64,000 nucleotides of DNA. Origin: Rhabditoides inermis (taxonomy: Eukaryota; Nematoda; Chromadorea; Rhabditida; Rhabditidae). Of the stretch, positions 22,018 to 34,306 are shown piece after piece. Where the stretch lies: contig CAWZYM010000174.1 of assembly GCA_963966185.1 (NCBI GenBank), forward strand, positions 72,501-136,500, written 5' to 3'. The stretch's first letter is position 1, and each line of letters begins with the position of its first letter. Below the pieces are notes generated by a model. The model was not told the DNA's origin, made no database searches, and worked only from the letters and a program-made list of their open reading frames with translations. A program made the translations under genes and the position numbers.

Positions 22018-23958
22018 TCACGTACCGTATCTGTACTGGATAGCGAAGGTGTTACGGTAGTAGCGGTTGCGCAGGATGATGGGAAGAATGTTGGTCTCCG
22101 ACTAGATAACCTGACCCACGTCCTGGTTGCAGCAGAAGCTGCAGTGAGATCTTTCACAACTATCCCTGGATGCACATCATACCGGTATCCCTGCTTAGCG
22201 GGATCTGCGAGCGCCTTGAACTCGACTCCTCCGTACGTGCATCCTCCACTGCACGACACTCCGTAGTAGCCCGTCAGCTTCACCTCCACTCTCTTGCCAG
22301 CCGGCGCCTGCAAGTATTACTTGATGAACATGGACAGGAAGACATCATGTGTGTGATGTGCTCACCGTGATCCTGTAGTGGCACTTGTTGTGTCTGTCGC
22401 GGATGACGGTCTGGTTGTCGCCCACCACTCCGGTCATCGTCTGCCAGTCGCCAGTCGCCGTCGCATCCGAGCCGCATCCCGCCGACTGAATACAACCATC
22501 ACTCTCATCACTCAGCCTGATCGCACCCTTCCTGCGTTGCAGTCGACTCCGCCGAATCCCTCGGGGCAAATGCACTGCGCGCAATCGCGCGGGTGCGGGA
22601 AGCCTCCGTTCTTGCACTGCGCGACGTTCGGAGCAGAAGCGCACTTTCCTGAACAGCATTTACAACGCTTGTTCCGCAACTCCTGTCAACCTTTGCACTG
22701 GTAGAACTCGTTCATCATGTCGATATCGTAGAAGGCGACGTCGTCGGATCCCATCGTGTACTGCATCAGCGGGTCGATGGCGATCATCGCCGAGAAGTTG
22801 AGGTCCATCGCGAACCTGTGCGTTCTACTTGCAGACGCACCACTGTTCAAAACACTCACGCATGCTTGTTGTACTGCATCACGGATCCGTATTCGTAGGG
22901 CTTGCCGTAGTTGAAGTTGGTGGCTTCCGTGTTGGCGACGTAGTTGTGCTGCTTGTCTTCCTACAGCTTCATATATCAGCCCGACCTTCTAGACTCGTCA
23001 CTCACAGCCACGTTGGTCATGTTGTTGACGACAAAGCCGTCGCGGTCGACGCGCGTTTGCGTGTGGAAAAAGCCGAGAGCGTGCGCCAGCTCGTGACTAC
23101 TGCCGCCAAACTACACACGACTTCATTAACTGTACAATGAAGGGAGCTTACGTAATCGCAGTTGACCCCGAGCGAGAGATCCTGCAGTCCACCGATTTTG
23201 CTCACATATGACCAGCAGCCCACACCTGAAGAAGGTTGTAGCATGATCGTGACTGGTTTCTTAGTCAAACGCCCTTCTATACTCACCCTGAATGACACGG
23301 ATTCTATTGGTGGCAGTAGCGTTCTGCACAAAGTCGATACAAGTGTTGGACTGCCAGAAGTCAACCGCTTGTTGGAAGATGCTCTTCGTGTGCTCATGAG
23401 CTGAATCGATGGACATCAACTTGTTGATCAGATTTGGAACGTACTGAGGCTGGGATCGAAGAACCAGTTGACGGGACCCCCGATCTAGGTGTTGTTGGGG
23501 TAGCGGTTGTTCTTGTACGCACCCGCACGCTTGGCGCGCGCGTCATCTAGAGGAAACACAGAGTCGAGCTGCTCACTAAAAACCCTTTTTTCAACTTACG
23601 GAGTGAGCACCATATCTCCTCCGGATAAAAGGTCTCCGAGTCCCGCAAGCTCGTTGACCTCCTCAATCGTCTCGCCTCCTTCGCGCAGACGAGGCGAGCG
23701 CTCGTGAATCCTGATCTTCTTTCCGGCCTCGTCCACTCTCTTCTTGTTCTCCGCTCTGTTGGCCTTCGCAAGTGCCCTCTTGTTAGCAGCTTCCAGCCTC
23801 GCAGCCACCTTGTCGACGTCGGTTCTCGAGAACGACTCCTCCATCTGCTTCCTCTTACCCTCGCTCAGCTTCCCAAACCGATCCTTGCCCTTGCCCTTGT
23901 TGGCGGCGGGGAGAGCCGAAGCTGCTGCCAGGCAGCAAGCCACCACGAAAAGACGCAT
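22018..23958 (-). pseudogene. Astacin metalloprotease (NAS, EGF+CUB), copy A with two stops
   Basis: Same exon layout as the open copy at 39823-41771: signal peptide MRLFVVACCLAAASA, basic coiled pro-region, RAKR processing site, catalytic domain with HELAHALGFFHTQTRVDRD and Met-turn SVMQY, EGF-like module (CKNGGFPHPRDC, CICPEGFGGVDC) and CUB domain (CSGGCTYGGVEF). Two in-frame TAG codons are present. One, at 23485-23487, replaces the Trp of NNTWIGG at the start of the mature domain; the other, at 22102-22104, replaces Gln in QVIQSET near the end of the CUB. Introns and splice sites look sound, including introns of about 42 nt on either side of the EGF module. Probably a recent pseudogene unless the stops are sequencing errors. 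Confidence 0.85.
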
Positions 23959-24339
23959 CCTGTAAGGTACGTGTTACTGGAGACAAGAGCAGATGATGTT
24001 TGAGTACATGCAGCACCAGCTTTATATACCGATGCACAGCTTGTTAGCGAGCCGACCACAAACCAACGAGCGGAACGGAACAAGCTCATGCGCTTACAGC
24101 TTACAGGTGTACAAATTGTCTATATCTATAGTTTGACACGATTGCTCGCAATCCATCACGTGTGATCACGCTAAACAAATCCCTCAGTTTGCTCAGTTTC
24201 ACAGCCGCATGAGGCGGATGAACGGACCAAAAATCAATATTGAAACAAAAACTCTGGTTGCTCTGGTTTCAAAAACAACGTGACACGATTTATACACAGT
24301 TTTTAAAACGCATATTTTACAGTACAAACAATGTATCGA
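23959..24339. promoter_or_regulatory. Astacin A promoter region with TATA-like box
   Basis: Minus-strand GGTATATAAAG at 24020-24030, about 62-72 nt ahead of the ATG; conserved as GGTATATAAAG at 41833-41843 in copy B. The remaining sequence to the P450 stop is non-coding. Confidence 0.45.
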
Positions 24340-26399
24340 TCACTGAGTCTTTGTGAACCGAACAGTGAGGGGCTTGGGTCTGTGCATCAGTCCATCTCCT
24401 AGTTGAGACTCCGCAGTCGGCTTGGACACGGCGGAAATATCATATCGCTGCAGTAGGTTTCCAATGACCAAGTAGAGCTCAGCCCTGGCAAGTGACTCTC
24501 CGAGACAGGCCCTTTTCCCGATGCCGAACGGAATAGTCATCTGCTCCAGCTCTTTGCCATTAGCCTCCAGGTAACGTTCGGGACGGAACTGCAAAGTCAC
24601 TTGTGAAAGAGTGTCTTTAATCACATGTTCAAACCTCAGCTGGGTTCTTGAAGTGTTTGGAGTCGCTCATGATGAGACTGAGCTGGGCGGTGAGAATTGT
24701 TCCCTTTTCAATGGAGTGCTTGCCAACCTGAAATAATGATGAACATGTAAATTGATACACTGATTCTTACCATGCACTCAGCTTCGGCCTTTCTCCAAAG
24801 GTTCATGGTGAGAATGGACGCATGACGTTGTACTTCCTATAAAGTGAATGACGTACAGTAAACTATTCGAATCGTTTGTACGTTGATAGTGGCGTTGAGG
24901 TAAGGAGTGTTGGGACGATCCGCGAGCGACAATTGACGGTTTCCATTTGTGAGAGATTTAATCTAAACCAATTCCAGATGAATCAAAGAGTAAAAAGTCG
25001 AGCACAAACCTCCTTCTTGCACTTTTCCATGACAAGAGGCTTCAGAAGCATGTGGTGGAAGGCCCAATGGATGGTGACAACTGTTGTCTCCATACCGGCT
25101 ATCCACAGATCTAGCAGGTCGTATGCAAGAGAAAGCTCGCTGAAGTAACATTGATTGAATCGCCTTCCCAGTTTCGAGCGACTCACTCAAGAGTCGTTTC
25201 CTCGCCACTTTCTCTGGCCTTGTTCATCGCAATGAGATAGGCGCTCAGGAAGTCCTCGCCTTCCTCAGTCAACTGGTACTCTCCGGTGGAGATCGCCTTC
25301 TGTCTGAAATTCTCGCCTGTTTACTTGTTTTTTTACTGTTCATCGATAACTAACCTAGCAACGATGGGTTTCTTGAGATAATCGAGCACACGCAGAATTG
25401 GACCGAGCTTAGCGTCAACCCTGAAACAAGTTGATTGCATGTTTTATCACCAAGCATGTTTGCGTTAGCACACACTAATTAACAGCTTGACTCACTTTGT
25501 TTTGAGAATCGGCACCTTTGTACTCCACTCGCCTAGTACCGCATCAAAGATTGAGAGATTGTTGAGCGCTTCATCAAAGTTATGCTTGAGATTGAAGAAC
25601 TCCGACTTGTTTTCCTGAATAGTAGTTGATTCCATGCGATTTGGGGTACCGCGCACCTCGTTGTATCCATAACCCACTAGCAGCTTGTTGATGATGCTAC
25701 CAACAAGCATGTCTAGCAAGTGGTTGATTTCAAAGTCAACCGGGCCAGCCTTCATCGTCTTATCCAGTTCACCGAGCTAAAGATCAGTGATTATCGGTTT
25801 ATCTTATTAACGTTTTCTTATCATATAATCTGGCTCTCTACTTACGTGATAGTCGAATTCTTGAAGAATCTTCTCCTCCATCAGATTCCGACCGAGACCA
25901 AAGTTCCTGAGCGTATGAAGGGAGAAACGGCGATGCTCCTGCCAGAACTTTCCGTCAGTAGCGATTATGCCCATCCCCTCTGAAATATACATGATCGTCT
26001 TTACAGATTAAAATAGCATGTTCGCTCACGTCTGCTGTACTCGAAAATCCAAGGTTGCCACCGGCGTGCATGGTTGTTGCCCTCCTTGACCATTGCTTTC
26101 TGCGCGATCTCATAGTCCGCAATGTGAACAGTTGCGATCGGGCCCAGCCAGACAGTGAACACTCTGTAAAAAAAGAATTCCACCAACGACAACATTGTTG
26201 TAACTTACTTTCCATACTGCTCACTGAACTCTCTCAGTACGACGACAATGTCCTTGTGCTTCAATACTCCCATAGCAAGCTGATGCAAGTTGCCAATAAG
26301 GGGCAGCGGAGTCGGACCCGGAGGCAACTTTCTCGTTGAAGACCATAGTTTGCCGAAGAGATAGGCCACAGTCAAAACAAGCAGAACTGTGAGAATCAT
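24340..26399 (-). CDS. Cytochrome P450 gene 3 (CYP2-clan), copy A
   Basis: Complete 12-exon gene, about 500 residues. The start [16 protein letters not shown] (26399) is the anchor, followed by [18 protein letters not shown] in the same exon, so this lineage lacks the early intron of genes 1 and 2. In order: [36 protein letters not shown] (25848-25981), [15 protein letters not shown] (25356-25421), I-helix AGMETT (25009-25142), [15 protein letters not shown], ExxR in EVQRHAS, and a final exon (24340-24589) with [18 protein letters not shown] and the ending [11 protein letters not shown]. The last intron of genes 1 and 2 is absent. Splice sites are canonical. Very close to gene 4 in copy B. 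Role: ER monooxygenase; substrate unknown. Confidence 0.92.
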
Positions 26400-27240
26400 T
26401 TTGACGAATGACCGCGTTGTTGACCCGTTATCCAACGAGCCCTTAAATAGTGTCACGTTATCTTTTGATTCCTTTTTGAGCGTGCAGACTACAATGCACA
26501 ACACATCCTACACTCGGTTTTCCTATTATTCCGGCTGGTGCTGTGCGGTCGAAAAAATAGGAAGAAAGGAGTTTCTTTTCTGTTTCTGCGAACAAAGTAA
26601 CGTTCATTGCACTCTCAAAAAAGAAATCTATAATTAGATTTTGTTCTTGATGAGTTTTTGTGTCCCAGTCCTTGTCAGCGAGAAAGCCTTGTGGTACTCG
26701 TCTAAGGACGCCTTCTACCTTGAGTTGGTCCAGCGGTATCCCCTCATTTTTCATGCCTACGTTGCACACCACAAACTAGATACTGATAGGTGGTATATCA
26801 GTGATTGATAACATGCGGCTTTACGCGCGTGTCGTCTTATTTTTCCGTCTCGTTTCATGCGGCCGAGTGCTGTTTTTCTGAACTCTGCAGTTATCGAGAG
26901 CGAAAAAAAATGAACAGAATAAATTTAGATTGTTGCGGTAAAGGGTACCCGCGTCAGCGTAATTTTGCCGGATTCCCATTTCCGACAGCTGGAGAGAAAC
27001 GCGTTAGAACTCAGTACAGCGAATGTCGCAGTGTCACTGTCAACACTAGCATAACACCTCTACAACGTCTTTCAGAATGATCCATTTCGCAACTCGGTTT
27101 CGCGATCGCAAGGTTTCGCGAAACGAACCGACACAGAAGGTCGAGCGATGGGTGTGTCATTTCCTATCGCCCTTCGACCTGTGGGGCTGCCTGCGCCTCC
27201 GCATCTGAGACTGCCAGGTAAACTAGGAAGGAAGGGAAGG
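26400..27240. promoter_or_regulatory. P450 gene 3 upstream region with two GATA sites
   Basis: On the minus strand GGATAA (26428-26433) and AGATAA (26458-26463) lie 29-65 nt above the ATG with a CTATTTAAG box between them. All are kept in copy B. GATA factors drive intestinal genes in nematodes, so an intestinal P450 is a reasonable inference. Farther up, a minus-strand open stretch (26640-26772) has a weak resemblance to a small mitochondrial complex III subunit but is frameshifted in copy B. Not called. Confidence 0.35.
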
Positions 27241-27790
27241 AACAGATGACCACATCAGTTCGCGCCACGCATGCATCTGCCGACAGCAGCAACAACGCGA
27301 TCAAGGTATATTTCAGAGAACTAAGAGAGGTAGAGGGAGAGATGAGTCGGCTGTCAGCTCAAGGATTTGGCGAATGAGAAGCAGGACGATGGGAGCTTCG
27401 ATAACAAGGCAATGATGTGCTTAGCCGGCGTGCAGGCGGCCTTGAGAGGATACATGTGGTGGACGTGGCATGGTGATGACGTCACCCAGATGGACTACGA
27501 CACCTTCAAGCGCACCTGAAACGGACGAGAGGTGCGTGTTCTCTCTCTCTCACTCTCTCCCCCCTCTCTCTCTCTCTTTTCGCTCCTCTCTCCCCCCCCC
27601 GCTGTCTCTCCTCAAGGTCCTCGCTGGCTCCTCGTCGACTCGCGTCGCCCACCTGTTCTCGAATGTTCGCGACCTGTGACCTACGCACCTTTCTCTCTAA
27701 GCACCGCATCACACAGGGAGTGCGCGACGATATGAGGTGTACAATAAAAAAAACGAACACGGGTATGAACACGGGATTACTGCTATGCCT
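27241..27790 (+). pseudogene. Remnant of an unrecognised gene, copy A
   Basis: Degraded version of 45171-45768. The exon with WHGDDVTQMDYDTFKRT now runs into a TGA, and about 45 nt at the start of the following exon are missing. The (CT)n intron at 27540-27610 is shared. No family recognised. Confidence 0.6.
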
Positions 27791-27836
27791 TAGTATCATT
27801 CCCCACTGTTTCTCGCCAGTGAGCGGTCGCTTGGAA

Positions 27837-28693
27837 ATGACAACATCCGAGACGCCGCAATCCTCTGCCTCTGCTACCCCGCTTGCCCCCCAACAAGGAG
27901 TCAAGAGGAAGAAAGGAGGATTGTTCTCCTCTTCCCCCAAGCTGACCGATGACCGCATAGTGGAGCTGATCAACAACGCCCTCAAGGAGAGCTTTGACAA
28001 GATGTTCGTGCCTCTCTCCATCCAGATTGAGCAGCTCCAGAAACAGTATTCTGTGCTCGAACAGAAGCTAGCCGACATCTCTCTCAAGCTGGACAAGATT
28101 CTCTCCACCGACGAACCGCTGTACTCCAGTGTGGCCGCCCGTGGAGTGCCTTCTGCCGCCGACAACGCCCGCTTCGTGCTGCAGGTGCAGCAGGGAGTCA
28201 AGGACCAGGCTGAGGACGCCAAGCGCCGCAAGCGCGTCTTCATCAAGAACCTGCCGGAGAACCCCGATGACTCCGAGTACTTCGCCTCCACCCTCGAGGA
28301 ACTGCAGCTCGCCTCCGCCGTCAAGGTTTTTCGACTCGGACTTCCTTGACCCGATGAGCGTTCACCTCGCCCACTGATCGTCAAGTTCTCTTCGGAGGCT
28401 CAGACGTTCGCGTTTCTCAAGAAGTTCAACGAGAGGAGCCGCCAGGAGAACATGACGATCTCTGCCCGTCTCGACATGTCTGCCGCGGAGAGCATCGTCT
28501 ATCGCCAAGCCTGGAAACAAGCCATCATGGAGAACGACAAGGCCGGAGCCCGCAAATACACCGTGCGCAACTTCAAGGTGGTTCGTCTGGAGACGCCGCA
28601 GCCGTGGACGCGTTCGCAGCCGCGCGCGCCGACCAGCCCGCCCAGCCAGCCGCCGCCGCAGCCGATGCAGCAGTCGCCCGCCGTCGCTGTCTG
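27837..28693 (+). pseudogene. LINE ORF1 with coiled coil, frameshifted
   Basis: Starts METTSE-like at MTTSETPQSS. A Lys-rich stretch (VKRKKGG) is followed by a coiled-coil region (IQIEQLQKQYSVLEQKLADI). The frame shifts near 28349, and the C-terminal part resumes in another frame with YRQAWKQAIMENDKAGARKY and a Pro/Gln-rich tail. The C-terminal motif W-K-x-A-I-x-x-N-D-x-A-G is shared with the older ORF1 at 46500-46890. RNA-binding role inferred from LINE biology. Confidence 0.75.
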
Positions 28694-30735
28694 AAGTTCG
28701 CGCAGACCAACGCCCGCTCTCTTCGCAATCGGATTCCGGTATACAGAGATTTCTATGAACTTTCTAACATTGATATTCTATCTATATGTAAAACGTGGTT
28801 TGATTCGTCTATCACAGATTCTTTCAATTCCAATGGTCTTTTCCAAGTGTTCCGGCGAGATCGTTCCGCCCCCACTCGTGGAGGAGGAATTGTCATATTT
28901 GCCAAGCACAACATTCCTATTACACTGCATGAGTGTAGTGAACCAGATTCTGACCTAGAATATATTTGTCTTGACATTCGCACCCCTCGCCCGTTTAGAT
29001 ATGTTTCTGTGTATCACAACCAACATTCCAGATCATTTGCCCCTCTTATGGAGCGTCTCGCCGGTTCGATCGCAACTTAACAGTGGTATCAGGTGACTTC
29101 AACGCTCCTCACATCGATTGGTCTAACCTCGTCTCCAAGTGCGCGCAATGCCAACGTCTATTATCTCTCTCGGTTTCTTTTGGTATGACTCAACACGTGG
29201 ATGAGCCCACACGTGACAAATCAATCCTCGATCTCGTTCTCTCAAGCTCCAGCCGCATCGATTTTGTTTGTGACGTGAGCGTATCGTGTGGAATGTCCGA
29301 TCACTCCAATGTTTTGTTTTCTGTGCAAAGTGATGTGCCCCCCACGCTCTCGACTGCGGATCGAAAGATCGCATACAGACGAGGGGACTATCACCGAGCA
29401 CAATCAATACTGGCATCAATTGATTGGCTAAATGTTCTAAAACCGCGTGTGCTAACAACCCAACAAATCTATGACAAATTTGTCTCTATTCTTCAAAATG
29501 TCATCGATGTTTGTGTCCCCGTTTTCACTCCTCGCAAAACGCATTCACGGCAGATTTCTCGTTTGTTTCGGCTGAAAAAATTCATCTGGGCGGGAAAGAA
29601 AAACTCGACTCGCTACAAAGCCGTTGTGAAGAGAATTGAAAAATCCACCGCCGTGAACGAGTTAAACAGGAGCGAAAATTTCTGCAAGACAAAAAATCAT
29701 TCTTTGCTTTCATGAAGAAGAACTCCCGCTCGCATGTGCCTGTCCCTTCTTTGGTATGTGGTTCGAATGTGGCTGACACTCCCTCTGCCAAGGCCGCAAT
29801 GCTCTCCGATCAGTTCAAGTCAGTGTTTATCACCGACGACGGATGCGATCCGGAATGTGAAGCGCGCACTCAGGCCTCACTTCCCACAGTCATTTTCCCA
29901 CCTTGGATGGTCGAGAAAACACTTCTCGCCCTTCAACCCAAGGTGAACCGCACACTAGAAGGCGTCCCATCTTTTTTCATCAAGCATGTTGCCACCACCA
30001 TTGCATTCCCACTATCGCTTATTTTCTCTCAATCTATGCTGACAGGTGAAATACCCAGTCAGTGGAAAACTGCTTGTGTTGTGCCCATCTTCAAGAAAGT
30101 GAAAAGTGTGAACCAAGCAATTGTCGTTTAATCAGTCTCACTTCTTCTCTTGGAAAATGCATGGAACGTATGGTGAAACGCGAGATTTCTTCCTTTCTTT
30201 GTCGTAACAGACTGTTATCTGACGCTCAGTGGGGCTTTCGTGAAAAACGAAGCACCACTGCGCAACTACTGCTTTTTATGTCCCAGCTAACAACGGCTGA
30301 AAGCCAATGCAAGTGTGTGGATGTAGCATATATTGATTTCGCAAAAGCCTTCGATTCCGTGTCCATTCCTAAGCTGCTAACCAAGATTGGCAGCTACGGA
30401 ATCAGTGGCAGTCTGCATCGCTGGCTATCTGCATGGCTATCTGATCGTGTGCAGTGTGTCGAGGTCGAGGGCCAGGAGAGCGCATTCGAACGTGTTCTCT
30501 CAGGAGTGCCGCAAGGCTCTGTACTTGGCCGTCTTCTCTTTCTTATGTTCATATATGACTTTCCAGATTGCATGCCTCCTAACTGCCGATTGTTTATGTT
30601 CGCCGATGATGTGAAGATATTGTCCATATTTGATTGCAATACAACAAATGCCCCTCTTCTTTCTGCCCTCAAGGAGGTTGAGTCGTGGACTCACAAATGG
30701 CAATTGTCTGTTAGTGCTTCCAAGTGTGCTATTCT
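28604..30735 (+). pseudogene. LINE ORF2, endonuclease and truncated reverse transcriptase
   Basis: Pieces in order across several frames. Endonuclease: FAQTNARSLRNRIPVYRDF, RGGGIVIFAKHNI (28693-29080), then VSGDFNAPHIDWSNL and SCGMSDHSNV after a stop at about 29078. A reverse transcriptase follows: IPSQWKTACVVPIFKK, CRLISLTSSLGK, WGFREKRSTTAQL, AYIDFAKAFDSV, LSGVPQGSVLG, and FMFADDVKIL at 30595-30624. Breaks near 29078, 29700 and 30100 rule out a functional product. The C-terminal part is missing. Confidence 0.85.
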
Positions 30736-30738
30736 TCC

Positions 30739-30814
30739 AGTGGCGCGGATTGCCCTCTGGTCTCGCCACGCGGCGTTCGCCGGGTGGCGAGACCAGAGGG
30801 CAACCCGCGCCACT
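30739..30814. repeat. 31-bp inverted repeat at the LINE/host junction
   Basis: Arms 30739-30769 (AGTGGCGCGGATTGCCCTCT...) and 30784-30814 pair with one mismatch around a 14-nt loop. The right arm is host sequence, also present once in copy B (about 45910-45944). The left arm is an extra inverted copy present only here. Confidence 0.9.
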
Positions 30815-31100
30815 CAAGCTGTGATGGCACTCAAGGCAGCCAAGAGCCACAAGTGATGGATGTTTGCATGTTTTGTCTGTTATAGTAGTGTGTTTTTTAA
30901 AGCTCGGGAATGTTTGGAATAGTGCCGTCATGAAGAGATTTGGGGATTGTAACCATTGTAACATAAACTGTTTCTTTTGTTTCGTCACTTGATTCTAAAA
31001 TCTCGGTTGGAAAAAAAAACAAAAGAGAGGCTATGAAAAGAATCAGTAGAACGTTTTGTTAGTTTTTCTGCTATTTCTCTCGCGCTGAGCGGCTGTTTCT
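30757..31100. other. Host sequence after the LINE
   Basis: Matches 45895-46200 in copy B. It holds the 3' part of a small open stretch ending LKAAKSHK (see 45859-45981) and AT-rich non-coding DNA. Confidence 0.5.
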
Positions 31101-31106
31101 ATCGCC

Positions 31107-31740
31107 ATGCCGAAAGGCAAAACATCTGCCAAGTCGTCCAAGAGTTCAGCCAAACTGTCCCATTCTGGCACTATTCCTGATGATCCTGCATCTTCTCTTC
31201 CGCCCAATCATTTGACGAGCTCAGTTCCACTCTGGGACAGCGGCTGTGCAAGCTGGTAAACGAAACCATCGCCACACTGGAGGAGCAGATCGAGGAGCTG
31301 CGACAGCAAATCGAAAAACTCCAAAAGGAATTCACTGTGAGCCACCCCGTTCCCGTTTCGACACCGATTACTATTGTTGCTGTTCCGTCTGGAGAGGAGA
31401 GGAGGCGAAATGTCATCATCACTCGCGTTCTCCGCTCCGATCAATCCCGTTACATTGAAAATGCCACCATGTTTGATCTAAAGATCACCGTTTGATTTGT
31501 CATTTTGATTTGAGTGTATGTTCTCTTTCAAATTAAACTTCTGTTTTATCGATTGTCAGCGGATTTCCACTATGCATTGCCTACATTCATTATTATCTAC
31601 TATTTGAATCTTCCATTTCTTCCACAATGCGTTTGTTTATGTTATTTCTCTATTTTCTCGTCACAATTCTCTCTCGGCAGAAAAAAAAACTTCACAGCTC
31701 GAGTAAGTGCTCTCCAGGACCTTCGGGTGTTGTAAAAATA
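31107..31740 (+). pseudogene. Older LINE ORF1 remnant with internal deletion, copy A
   Basis: Begins MPKGKTSAKSSK, frameshifts, then shows a coiled coil (LEEQIEELRQQIEKLQKEF) and PVSTPITIVAVPSGEERRR. The copy jumps from TTTGATCTAAAGATCACCG (31475-31493) to 3' sequence, a loss of about 0.5 kb relative to 46582-47019 in copy B. The remainder is LINE 3' sequence. Confidence 0.75.
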
Positions 31741-31870
31741 GTAGTGCTAACAAGTGTTAATAAAGAATATTAACTAGTTAGTTTGTTAAATACGCGCCAC
31801 GACTATAGCATGTCTTCTTCACGCTTTCACCATCAACAAGTGTTTATATCTATGATTTTTATGACTGACA

Positions 31871-34306
31871 TCACCATCCGTTTTGGTACATGTTCCAATA
31901 GGTTGTTGGATGTTCCAATAGGTTGTTCTGTTGCTCATTTCCGGTGAGAGAATTGACCACCAGCGACTTTTCCATGTTTGCTGCTCGTTCCACCTGAAAA
32001 AAACGTCCAATTATTGCCATTGAAGCATATGCATCACAAATCGGCAAAGAATAGTACTAATGAACTCGACGAGCGGAGCAGAAAGTTCACCTTGATCGTT
32101 CTGTGACGTAACAGAAAGCACAACGGGATGATTACCCCGCTGTAGCAGTTCAAATTGAAACTCTCCAAGTACATGATCTTCTCCGCCTTCAGATCGTCGC
32201 CGAATTGGAGAACATTTCTCTGAAGTATTAGGTGAAAAATGGAATACGTTAGTATTTATTTGTACCTGTAAAAGGTATCCGACGGAAGTGCACATATTAA
32301 GTATGAACTGTGTGCACATGAGAGGGAACATGTACTCCATGTTCGAAATGTTCTCTCGCACTTGGTATCTGAATTTGAGATTGATGATAAGTTTTCAGAA
32401 CCTTTTTCTTTTTTTTGTTTTTAACCGCATACGAGTTCACTAAAATGCGCGGCGGTAGCGCAGTGGATGTGCGCGCGGCTCTCAGTCGAAAGATCACGGG
32501 TTCGATGCCGCCCGTGGGCCGAAAAAGGTTCCGCTACCGCGGTGGGTTGGCGACCACCCTGACACGTTGTCAGCCGCTAGCCAGAAGACACACCGTCATC
32601 GTGGATGCTCATTACTGGTCTTCTAGAACCATACCATCTAGTACTCTGCCCATCCATTGTCATTGTTCACGGCATTTCATGTGTGACGCATCCTTGTGGT
32701 GTAATAAATTTAATCTAATTTTGAGTCACTTTTCGGATAGGCTTAGCTGGTCGCACGTCTCCAGCCGCTTGTTCTTCCGGTGCAGGGAGTAGATGATGAG
32801 GGGCACAAGCACATGTATCACCGCGTCGTTGATCTTAAATGTAAATTCAATCGACCGCAATGAAAGAAACATTGAGCTCACTCAAATTGCTAGATTCAAT
32901 AGCCTAGGATCAGCTCGATCTTTGTCGAATTGTACATTTTATGTTATGAGTTTTGTTCGAACTTCTTTAAATTTCTCTCTCTCTCTTTTGACGGCATTAT
33001 TGTCATGACTTACCACAATTCCGTGTTCCTCACCATAACATACTGCACCTTGTCCTTGTTTTCTCTTGTTCGCAGGGAGCAGTAGGGCGTGCCGTATCCG
33101 AGATTCACCCCGTATTCGAGGTAGACGATGAGTCCGAGTATAGAGAGGTGCTGGAACGAGATAACAGCCAGTGTGCATTATTCCCACCTGCGATGTGATA
33201 AGAGCGGCTCCGAAGAGTGGCGAGAATGACTCATAGGTGCGCCACTTGACAGTCGCCACTATGCGTTCGATCACAAGGGGAACGATAGAGTAGCTGAAAA
33301 GAACACAGCATCAACATCAAAAACAATAATGTCTTCGACGTGCATTTTTTTGTAAGAGTGTAAGAGTACAAGCGTTTTGTTTTACATGTCTTGTTCAGTT
33401 ATATATCTCTATGCTACTCAGTATTACTAATACCCACAGCGTACATAACTGGAAGTAGTTGGCCGGCGACCTCAAAAGACGACACTGCAGCCCGCTGATC
33501 ACTATGTCATAGGAAAACCTGATAATAAACTAGGCGTTCTGTATATTTTAACTGCACATAACCACGGTACGTTTCAACTGCAACATAACAGACGAGGGAC
33601 ATGTACTCGGCAATACTATGTGTTTCTTGTTTTTTTTTAGTTGAAAATTTGATAGCATGCATCTCAACCGCTTTTCAAAAAAAAACGCTTTGATTTCTTG
33701 TGCAGTTTTGAACATATTGCACCATATTACCATAAATGTGTTCGTATGAATAAACATAAAATCCCACTTTTTGGTTGTCATTCGGTATAGGAAATAGACG
33801 TCGACGACAGCGATACATGCACAGTGGAAGAACACTGTCAGGAGGAAGTTCACATCGGTCAGCAACGCGTTCTTCTGCACTGTGTGCAGTCTGGAAAGCG
33901 AGGCCGGGCTATCAAAAAAATGTGTATCAAAAAAACACATTATGGACACATTAAGAACTGTTCTGCACGCTATTCTTTTCCTAGGTTCGTAGGGTAGCAA
34001 TATGTGCCGTAACTGAGATTCGCCCTCGGACTAAATGAAAGTAGAGGGTATTGACAGGTGGAGTTACTGATCGAACCTTCCGTTCATTTGAAAACTCACC
34101 TCTTGTATAAATACAAGAACCATGCCAATGCTGCTGCGCCAATGATAGAGATGCAGCAACGGAAGGAGATGATCTGAATTAGTATTTGTGTCTAAGTATA
34201 ATAATGCTAATCAAATCACCGAAATGAACAGGACGTGTTCGGAAATCTGCTTGGCTCCCAGCGTCATTTCGACAATGTCGCTGTTGTTGTACGTAAAACA
34301 GCCCAT
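31871..34306 (-). CDS. 7TM chemoreceptor, Sre family, copy A
   Basis: Minus-strand relative of 13823-15948. The start is MGCFTYNNSDIVEMTL (34306), two nt after a TTTTTCAG. Exons then give LHTVQKNALLTDVNFLLTVF (33733-33910), YDIVISGLQCRLLRSP (33440-33520), VIERIVATVKWRTYES (33190-33295), LEYGVNLGYGTPYCSLRT (33030-33160), HVLVPLIIYSLHRKNK (32729-32831), YQVRENISNMEY and the tail. A short in-frame duplication near the end turns NTYWNM into NNLLEHPTTYWNM. A tRNA-derived SINE sits in the intron before the YQVREN exon. An intron near 33940-34060 holds a decayed copy of the exon encoding VNLGYG. The exon 4/5 phase issue of copy C applies here too. Confidence 0.68.
32449..32715 (+). repeat. tRNA-derived SINE, copy A
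   Basis: A tRNA-like head with A box TAGCGCAGTGG and B box GGTTCGATGCC (32455-32516) is followed by about 190 bp of unrelated body and an A/T-rich tail (GTGGTGTAATAAATTTAATC). T-stem pairing is poor, so it is not a tRNA gene. It is orthologous to 47930-48200 and lies in an intron of the antisense Sre gene. Confidence 0.72.

Larger units (their letters stand above)
27800..30756 (+). mobile_element. Degenerate LINE inserted in duplication copy A
   Basis: Absent from the matching place in copy B (about 45775-45895), so it inserted after the duplication or was lost from B. ORF1 (27837-28693) and ORF2 (from about 28604) are both frameshifted. The element breaks off inside the reverse transcriptase, soon after FADDVKIL, at a 31-bp hairpin that joins it to host sequence. 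Confidence 0.88.

Noticed and set aside
26458..26772. A small mitochondrial complex III subunit on the minus strand
   Set aside because: The stretch with GVLRRVPQGF recalled that family, but similarity is short, and the matching sequence in copy B is frameshifted with stops.
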